From SMXL01 sp036985715 (GTDB lineage: Bacteria; Bacteroidota; Rhodothermia; Rhodothermales; UBA10348): DNA of 11,985 bases. Made by a program: the position numbers and the translations under genes. A model generated the notes under the pieces. It made no database searches, was not told the DNA's origin, and saw only the letters and a list, made by a program, of their open reading frames with translations. The stretch's first letter is position 1. Each line of letters begins with the position of its first letter. Positions 7,401-11,985 of the stretch are shown piece by piece. Location: NCBI GenBank assembly GCA_036985715.1, contig BTQE01000103.1:1-11985 (forward strand). Reading direction: 5' to 3'.

Positions 7401-7639
7401 ACGGGCTCACCATCAGCGACGTCAATGTGCGTGCGAAGCGACTCATGGCGTTCCACCAGAGCGGAGAAGCACTCTTCGAGAATAGAAAAGTCTACGGGGC
7501 CGTCTATCTGATAGGCGGCCGGTATGTTGTAGGTGGGCCTACCGGGATCGAGCTGATCCAGAAACCATAGCCGCTGTTGTCCGAACGAGAGCCGCGTTAC
7601 GTCTTCTGGATTTCGTCTAGAAATGGGAGGGATGGACAT
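4409..7639 (-). CDS. NRPS module (C-A-T), second extension module, with a divergent A domain
   Basis: This 1076-residue synthetase has a condensation domain (about 15-445) with SFGQQRLWFLDQL, RHESLRTHI, HHAISDG (147-153, catalytic His148), IGLFLNMIPLR and HQNLPFERMI. The carrier domain (about 1000-1065) has LGGHSL with Ser1029 (codon 4553-4555). The adenylation domain (about 470-980) has FTSGTTGIPKG (632-642), YGPTETT (774-780), YYTGD (862-866), IKIHGVRIEPDEI and NGK with Lys972. It belongs to a distinct A-domain class: A4 reads SFDPVLRDIFLPL (Asp683 where Glu is usual), and the A2 region is degenerate (VLLILDSELP instead of the usual GAAYVPLDP type). The by-eye specificity code is D-P-R-T-F-A-Y-L-V-K; I cannot name the substrate. 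All nucleotide-binding motifs remain, so it is probably active. ATG 7639 follows an in-frame TGA within 9 bases and has no clear Shine-Dalgarno. It lies 101 bases downstream of the first extension module and probably accepts that module's peptidyl chain. No epimerization domain is present. Confidence 0.96.
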   Translation of the reverse strand: MSIPPISRRNPEDVTRLSFGQQRLWFLDQLDPGRPTYNIPAAYQIDGPVDFSILEECFSALVERHESLRTHIDVADGEPVQIIVGPFSPRIDVVDLSAFSEEERESEVLRLIGEESTIPFDLSTVPLFRVKAFPLSANRSILFLLMHHAISDGWSMKVLFDELSSLYGTISTGHPTLLPEPKIQYGDFSEWQHIWLQGDALLDDLGYWKDQLHGVSELELPTDIRRTEIHRHVGASESIELSRELSRFLKELSAKEGVTLFMTMLATYKVLLYRYSGQEDLVVGAPISGRNRLEAEKTIGLFLNMIPLRTQLTSDLTFLELLERVREVNLNAYVHQNLPFERMIEELSPERNLERDPIISSIVNFLPPSWRQLDLDGMAVKRLRLENRTSHLPLSLYVGEESGRLFIRLVYQPALFSSEGMKCFLEQYEYVLEQVVANPEKCLSEYSLVTESASTILPNPAQKLDEPRHQPVPEQFRSQAMKTPAATAISYGNQTWSYLDLAESSGKVAVELLANGLEKGDVVTVEGSSNFALISCILGVIRSAGVLLILDSELPDLRKKIILEQAAAKWALTPDNNFEVIRLRTLQNSTSNTIVIQTEISLESTEQQLLSDAETALELPTIEPNDAAYIFFTSGTTGIPKGVLGSHKGLSHFLDWQRESFDVGPDDRVAQLTGLSFDPVLRDIFLPLTSGATLCVPDMGVKYDADAVLDWLEFEQITIVHAVPTIAELWLSNAKGESRNHMLRHVFFAGEALTDSLVKKWRRVFPGCEVANYYGPTETTLVKCCYRVPTKLSEGVQRLGSPLPQTQVLIMTENHQLCGIGEPGEIAIRTPFRTFGYVNEISDIGRCFEPNPFGSDDNDLIYYTGDSGRYHADGTLEILGRLDDQIKIHGVRIEPDEITASLTNHPDVKTCIVIACTDENGDSFLAAYVVPETAVTLDRAALRTYLSDRLPSAMIPSSIVFLTELPFTPNGKVDRKALPAPDDEHLAPEADYVEPRSKEEEKITAIWREILGQEHFGVHHNFFDLGGHSLAAVQVINRLRREFDIELPLRVIFEAQTVSQLAARISAGEIDQTSGP

Positions 7640-7740
7640 ATTTCAACTACTTAAGCCACAAAATATCTGGATGAGGTCGGATTGTTGACCAAAAGGAGTG
7701 GCACATTTTTCTGCCTGAGATATTGCGCACCATCGCCTAA
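7640..7740. other. Intergenic gap between modules 1 and 2
   Basis: These 101 bases hold no open frame of note, no hairpin followed by a T-run and no clear promoter. They probably form an internal spacer of the synthetase operon. Confidence 0.5.
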
Positions 7741-10700
7741 TTACAGTGTATTGATAAACCGGGCTAATCGAGCAATGCTAGGATATTCAAACATGGCCTT
7801 GAGTGGCACTTCCTTCTTGAAATACTCTCGCACACGCGACTGGACCTGAATGGCGTTCAACGAATGTCCTCCTAAGTCGAAGAAACTGTCTTCGACTCCG
7901 ACCCGATCGAGCCTGAGAACTTCACTCCAGATCTCAGCGAGGGCGCTTTCAGTTGCCGTTTTCGGAGCCGTGTAACTCTGAGATAGCTCTGGCCTTATTT
8001 CATCTGGCTCGGGAAGGGCTTTTCTATCAATCTTTCCATTTGGAGTTACAGGCAACTCGTCCAGATAGACGAAGGCCGAAGGAATCATATACTCGGGAAG
8101 TTGATCTCGAAGATAGAGGAGCAGCTCGCTTGTGTCCGATTTACTTTTCGTTACGATGTAGGCAACAAGCCTTTGGTCTCCGGGTGTATCCTCACGAATA
8201 ACCACAGCCGAGGACCGAACCTGCTTGTATTGATCTATGACATGCTCGATTTCACCGGATTCTATCCGGATTCCCCGTAGTTTTACCTGAGTGTCGTCGC
8301 GGCCCAGACAAACGAGTCGTCCGTCGAGAAGCCGCTTAGCAAGATCCCCTGTCTTGTAAATCCGACCTGTCCCGAACGGATTCGTTATGAATACTGCATC
8401 TGTTAGTTCATCACGCCCCAAGTACCCGGCTGCTAGTCCATCGCCGCCGATATAGAGCATGCCCTCAACACCGATCGGAACCGGTTCGAGTTTATCATCA
8501 AGGATGTACATCTGCGTATTGGCGATGGGTCGCCCGATAGATATCGGTTCAGTATCGTTATGGATTTTCTCTATCGAAGAGTAAACGGTTGTTTCTGTTG
8601 GACCGTACATATTCCATAGCTCGGAGCCTTTACCGATGAGTGACTCGACGAGGGTTTTTGGTAGCGCCTCCCCTCCGGAAAACATTTTAAGATTCGGCCG
8701 TCCCTCCCATCCCGAGTCGACCAATAAGCGCCAAGTCGTTGGCGTCGCCTGTAGCACAGTCGCCTGGTGATGTTCGATAGCTTTTGCGAGACGTTCTCCA
8801 TCACCAGCAATTTTTTCGGACAGCATTACTGTTTTTGCACCACACATCAGAGGTAGAAATATCTCAAGACCCACGATATCAAACGATGGCGTCGTGATAC
8901 ACAAAATCACGTCATTCTCTGCGAAGCCGGGCTCGCTTTTCATTGAGATGAGTAAATTCAGAAAAGCACGATGAGAAATCTGTGCACCTTTCGGTCTTCC
9001 GGTCGATCCTGATGTAAATATGACATGGGACAGGGACTCGCTCGAGATTTCGACTGGGATGGACTCCGAACTCATCAACGCAATCGATTCTTTGTCGGCA
9101 TCCAGGCATACAAATTGAATATCGTGGTCGGACAATCTAGAGCACAGCGCGACCTCCGTTACCAGGTAGTCCATCTCAGCGTCTTCAATCATAAAACCAA
9201 TACGCCGAGTCGGAAAGTCTGGATCGATCGGAACATAGGCCGCTCCTGTCTTCAAGATTCCAAGTAGAGCCACAACAAGCTCCGTAGAACGCTTAAGACA
9301 GACTCCAATTAGATCACTGGGTGTAACTCCGCTTTGTCGCAAACAATGCGCAAGCTGATTCGACCGTTGTTCCAATTCTCGATACGAAAGATGTTCGGTT
9401 TCAAATTCTACGGCCGTTCGATCTGGAGTACGGGCAACCTGTTCACTAAATAGACCGTGGACGCTTTTGTCTGCGGGATAACCAACGGTCGTACGGTTAA
9501 ATTCATTTACAAGCGCGTCGCGCTCGTCTCTGGTTGTAAGGGGAAGTCGAGATACGTGCTCGTCGGGATTCTCGACAATTGCCAGCAGAAGCGTCTCGAA
9601 GTGCCCGATCATTCTGTCGATCGTCGATGCGTCAAACAGATCTGTACTAAATTCGATGCTGCCTCTGAAACCGGCAGGTTCGTCAAATACATTTAGCGTA
9701 AGATCAAACTTGGAGCTACTACCACTCACGAATAATCGTTTGACCTCAAGTCCAGGTAGGTCGAAACCCCTTTGGGGAACGTTTTGCAGAGCGAACATTA
9801 CCTGAAAGAGTGGATTTCGGCTCAAGTCACGGTCCGGTGAGAGCTCGGCCACAAGTAACTCGAATGGCAGATCCTGATGGTCGAGCGATTCCAGTGACGT
9901 GTCTCGTATTCGAACAACGAGTTCTAAAAATGTGGGGTCATCGCTAAAATCCGTCCGAAGAGTCAGCGTATTTGCAAAAAAACCGATCAGTGATTCATAT
10001 TCGCTACGTAATCGATTTGCCGCGGGCGTGCCGATAATCACATCCGGCTCTCCCGTATAACGAAAAAGAAGCGTTTTGAACGCTGCCACCAATGTCATGA
10101 AGATGGTTACACCCTGTTTTCTTCCAAATAGGCGAATACGCTCACTTAATTCACGATCGAGACTGAACGACTTCGTTGTTCCACGAAACGTTTGAACAGC
10201 GGGTCGTGGGAGGTCCGTTGGTAGATCCAGTGTGGATCGAGGACTCGAGAGGTACTCTTTCCAATAGGAGATTTTTCTCTCTAAAATGTCATCTTTCAGT
10301 TGCGCTCGCTGCCACGCCGCATATTCAGAATACTGAACCGGCAATGGTTCGAGCGCTGACGACTGCCCCTCGATGTACGCCGAATACAAGGCAGATAATT
10401 CGGATCGAAAGATCTGATTCGACCAACCGTCGGTTATAATGTGGTGGATGACCAATAAAAAAACGTGCGAATCATTTCGTAGTCGAATCAAATATCCGCG
10501 AACGAGTGGACCCGTTGCAAGACGAAAGGGTACTTCGAGTCCCCTTTTTAGTATTTCTTCGAGTTTTTCCGAACGAGTCGGTTCAGAGACCTTGCGAAGA
10601 TCGACGTGTTTCAGTGGAAACGAGTTTGACGCAGGCACAGCCATCACTGGACGTCCATCCTCTTCGATGAAAAATGCCCGCAATACGTCGTGGCGGTTGT

Positions 10701-10923
10701 AGATTTCATTCAGTGCCCGCTCAAATTCGTGAACGTCCAAAGACCCATCAATGCTTACCGCGTTCGCACTGTTATACGCGACGCTCTCTTCGTTTTCGTA
10801 CTTGTCCAGGAACCACAGGCGCTCCTGCGCAAAGGACGGTTCGCTTCTCTGGATCTCGCTTTTGAGATCATTATTGTCGAAACCGCTTGCAGAGGTTGTA
10901 GGGATATTAAAATCTCGTGTCAC
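7741..10923 (-). CDS. NRPS module (C-A-T), first extension module
   Basis: This 1060-residue synthetase probably condenses the starter acyl group from the upstream ligase-carrier protein with the first amino acid. The condensation domain (about 28-460) has SFAQERLWFLDKY, RHDVLRAFF, HHIITDG (160-166, catalytic His161), IGFFANTLTLR and HQDLPFELLV. The adenylation domain (about 485-970) has FTSGSTGRPKG (636-646), SFDIVGLEIFLPL (680-692), YGPTETT (773-779), YKTGD (856-860), VKLRGIRIESGEIE and NGK with Lys964. The carrier domain (about 990-1055) has LGGHSL with Ser1021 (codon 7861-7863) and ends almost at the stop. The by-eye specificity code is D-I-L-T-F-G-M-V-Y-K, with no confident substrate. 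The start is GTG 10923: an in-frame TAG lies five codons upstream, and no ATG occurs before the conserved domain. It begins 17 bases after the stop of the ligase-carrier gene, without a clear Shine-Dalgarno, so reinitiation after the upstream gene is plausible. The condensation domain looks LCL-like; whether it is a lipo-initiating type needs a tree. Confidence 0.96.
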   Translation of the reverse strand: MTRDFNIPTTSASGFDNNDLKSEIQRSEPSFAQERLWFLDKYENEESVAYNSANAVSIDGSLDVHEFERALNEIYNRHDVLRAFFIEEDGRPVMAVPASNSFPLKHVDLRKVSEPTRSEKLEEILKRGLEVPFRLATGPLVRGYLIRLRNDSHVFLLVIHHIITDGWSNQIFRSELSALYSAYIEGQSSALEPLPVQYSEYAAWQRAQLKDDILERKISYWKEYLSSPRSTLDLPTDLPRPAVQTFRGTTKSFSLDRELSERIRLFGRKQGVTIFMTLVAAFKTLLFRYTGEPDVIIGTPAANRLRSEYESLIGFFANTLTLRTDFSDDPTFLELVVRIRDTSLESLDHQDLPFELLVAELSPDRDLSRNPLFQVMFALQNVPQRGFDLPGLEVKRLFVSGSSSKFDLTLNVFDEPAGFRGSIEFSTDLFDASTIDRMIGHFETLLLAIVENPDEHVSRLPLTTRDERDALVNEFNRTTVGYPADKSVHGLFSEQVARTPDRTAVEFETEHLSYRELEQRSNQLAHCLRQSGVTPSDLIGVCLKRSTELVVALLGILKTGAAYVPIDPDFPTRRIGFMIEDAEMDYLVTEVALCSRLSDHDIQFVCLDADKESIALMSSESIPVEISSESLSHVIFTSGSTGRPKGAQISHRAFLNLLISMKSEPGFAENDVILCITTPSFDIVGLEIFLPLMCGAKTVMLSEKIAGDGERLAKAIEHHQATVLQATPTTWRLLVDSGWEGRPNLKMFSGGEALPKTLVESLIGKGSELWNMYGPTETTVYSSIEKIHNDTEPISIGRPIANTQMYILDDKLEPVPIGVEGMLYIGGDGLAAGYLGRDELTDAVFITNPFGTGRIYKTGDLAKRLLDGRLVCLGRDDTQVKLRGIRIESGEIEHVIDQYKQVRSSAVVIREDTPGDQRLVAYIVTKSKSDTSELLLYLRDQLPEYMIPSAFVYLDELPVTPNGKIDRKALPEPDEIRPELSQSYTAPKTATESALAEIWSEVLRLDRVGVEDSFFDLGGHSLNAIQVQSRVREYFKKEVPLKAMFEYPSIARLARFINTL

Positions 10924-10940
10924 GCTGTACTTGGGCTATT

Positions 10941-11985
10941 TTATCGTTCACTGTTTGGCACGGAAATATTCGACTCTGAATCTGGCTTGATCGAACGTCG
11001 CACCGCGAGCATGTTGTCAATCACACCCGATAAGTCTCTTACGGTTCGTGAACGAAAGAAATCGATAAAGGACAACTCGACTCCGAATTCATCTTCGACC
11101 TTAGCGCAAATTTGCCCGATCTGAATAGAATCACCCCCTACATTCAGGAATTCTTGCATAACGCCTAATTCCGTTAGACCCAGTATGTTTTTCCAGATCT
11201 TTGCGAGTTGTTCCTCTGTCGACGTATTCGGATTCTCTAGATCACGATCCCAGGATACTCCTGAGTTTCTGTGCGATACTGAGTCATTTGCTGAATCCAT
11301 TCCAAGATGCTCGGCCAGTCCGATTCGCATTAGCTTTCCCGATGGACCTTTCGGTATCTCAGCTAGAAAAATAAATCGTCTTGGCACTTTCGAGTCAACG
11401 AGGTGCACGGAACAAAACTCCTGTAGCTCGCGCTCCAGGACCGTTTCGGTTTCTTCCAGAATGATCGCAGCGGCCACCTCTTCACCGGCTAATTCGTCCG
11501 GTACTGCAAACGTCACCGCCTGTCGAACTGCAGGATGACGCAACAGGACATCATCAATTTCTTTTGGCGCAATGATTTCTCCACCGCGATTAATTACCTC
11601 TTTTAGGCGTCCTGTAATAAACAAATAACCGTCTTCATCGAGGTATCCGAGATCGCCTGTTCGAAACCATCCGTTTATGAATGCCTTCTCGTTCGCTTCA
11701 TCATCATCCATATATCCACATTCGAGTTCGTCACCGCGAACTACAATTTCGCCGATCTCCCGCACTTCTAGGAATATCCCGTTCGTATCTATGATGGCGA
11801 GCTCTGGACCAGCAGCGGGACCTACAGAACCCGCTTTTCTTATGGCTGGAGGAAGGGAATTGGCCGCAAGCAAATGAGAAGTCTCAGTCATCCCATAGGT
11901 CTCTATTACAGGTACTTTGAACAGATCTTCGATCTTCTCCAAAATATTTGGAGCTGGAGCAGCTGAGGTTGACCGAATAAATCTG
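10941..11985 (-). CDS. AMP-dependent acyl ligase fused to a carrier domain, NRPS starter (5' end outside window)
   Basis: The frame is open to the right edge, so only the last 348 codons or so are seen; the N-terminal half with the P-loop-like A3 motif is missing. The visible part starts RFIRSTSAAPAPNILEKIE, followed by IETYGMTETSH (A5), WFRTGDLGYLDEDGYLF (A7), GRLKEVINRGGEIIAPKEID and PSGKLMR with the catalytic lysine (codon 11334-11336). This is the pattern of small acyl-CoA synthetases (oxalate--CoA ligase/Pcs60, MenE-like), not of amino-acid adenylation domains. NRGGE..PKEI also argues against a fatty acyl-AMP ligase. A carrier domain follows (about 11000-11220) with FLNVGGDSI and phosphopantetheine Ser (codon 11127-11129). 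A tail of about 30 hydrophilic residues, longer than in the downstream modules, could be a docking element. Inferred role: activate a carboxylic acid as acyl-AMP and load it on its own carrier as starter for the module 17 bases downstream. The acid cannot be deduced from what is visible. Confidence 0.93.
   Translation of the reverse strand, partial: RFIRSTSAAPAPNILEKIEDLFKVPVIETYGMTETSHLLAANSLPPAIRKAGSVGPAAGPELAIIDTNGIFLEVREIGEIVVRGDELECGYMDDDEANEKAFINGWFRTGDLGYLDEDGYLFITGRLKEVINRGGEIIAPKEIDDVLLRHPAVRQAVTFAVPDELAGEEVAAAIILEETETVLERELQEFCSVHLVDSKVPRRFIFLAEIPKGPSGKLMRIGLAEHLGMDSANDSVSHRNSGVSWDRDLENPNTSTEEQLAKIWKNILGLTELGVMQEFLNVGGDSIQIGQICAKVEDEFGVELSFIDFFRSRTVRDLSGVIDNMLAVRRSIKPDSESNISVPNSER

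Noticed and set aside
7741..10923. Epimerization domains or D-configured residues in the modules
   Set aside because: Each protein ends right after its carrier domain and contains a single HHxxxDG domain at the N-terminus. No E-domain motifs were found.
1..11985. CRISPR arrays, rRNA genes, toxin-antitoxin or phage-defence genes
   Set aside because: No regularly spaced repeats, no rRNA-like sequence and no frames outside the NRPS and IS regions that match such systems were seen.

Overview
The window is dominated by one nonribosomal peptide synthetase (NRPS) locus on the minus strand, read from right to left. It starts outside the right edge and runs almost to the left edge. Four genes are seen: (1) a partial acyl-CoA-synthetase-like AMP ligase fused to a carrier domain (10941 to beyond 11985); (2) a condensation-adenylation-carrier (C-A-T) module (7741-10923); (3) a second C-A-T module (4409-7639); (4) a third C-A-T module (913-4113). 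Gaps between them are 17, 101 and 295 bases. Read colinearly, a carboxylic acid activated by the ligase would be loaded onto its own carrier and extended by three amino acids, giving an acyl-capped tripeptide. No epimerization, methylation, thioesterase or reductase domain is present, so chain release is unexplained by what is visible.

To the left, plus-strand positions 122 to about 900 hold a decayed IS3-family insertion sequence. It has a recognisable left terminus, an orfA broken by a one-base frameshift, and an orfB broken by an in-frame stop, with the first catalytic aspartate replaced by lysine. No right end is visible. The remnant abuts, and in frame terms slightly overlaps, the 3' end of the last NRPS gene. 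Positions 1-121 cannot be assigned.

The 295-base gap between modules 2 and 3 has no convincing gene. It contains a plus-strand block resembling the T-arm and 3' acceptor strand of a tRNA, without the rest of a tRNA, plus a small perfect inverted repeat and an AT-rich patch.

The organism is a bacterium of roughly balanced base composition. None of the three complete NRPS genes has a clear, well-spaced Shine-Dalgarno sequence, which is compatible with groups such as Bacteroidota/Rhodothermota or Planctomycetota. This is weak evidence and no taxon is claimed. The four synthetase genes form a plausible single operon, though the 295-base gap leaves room for a separate promoter for the last module. 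No phosphopantetheinyl transferase, MbtH-like protein, transporter or regulator is in the window.
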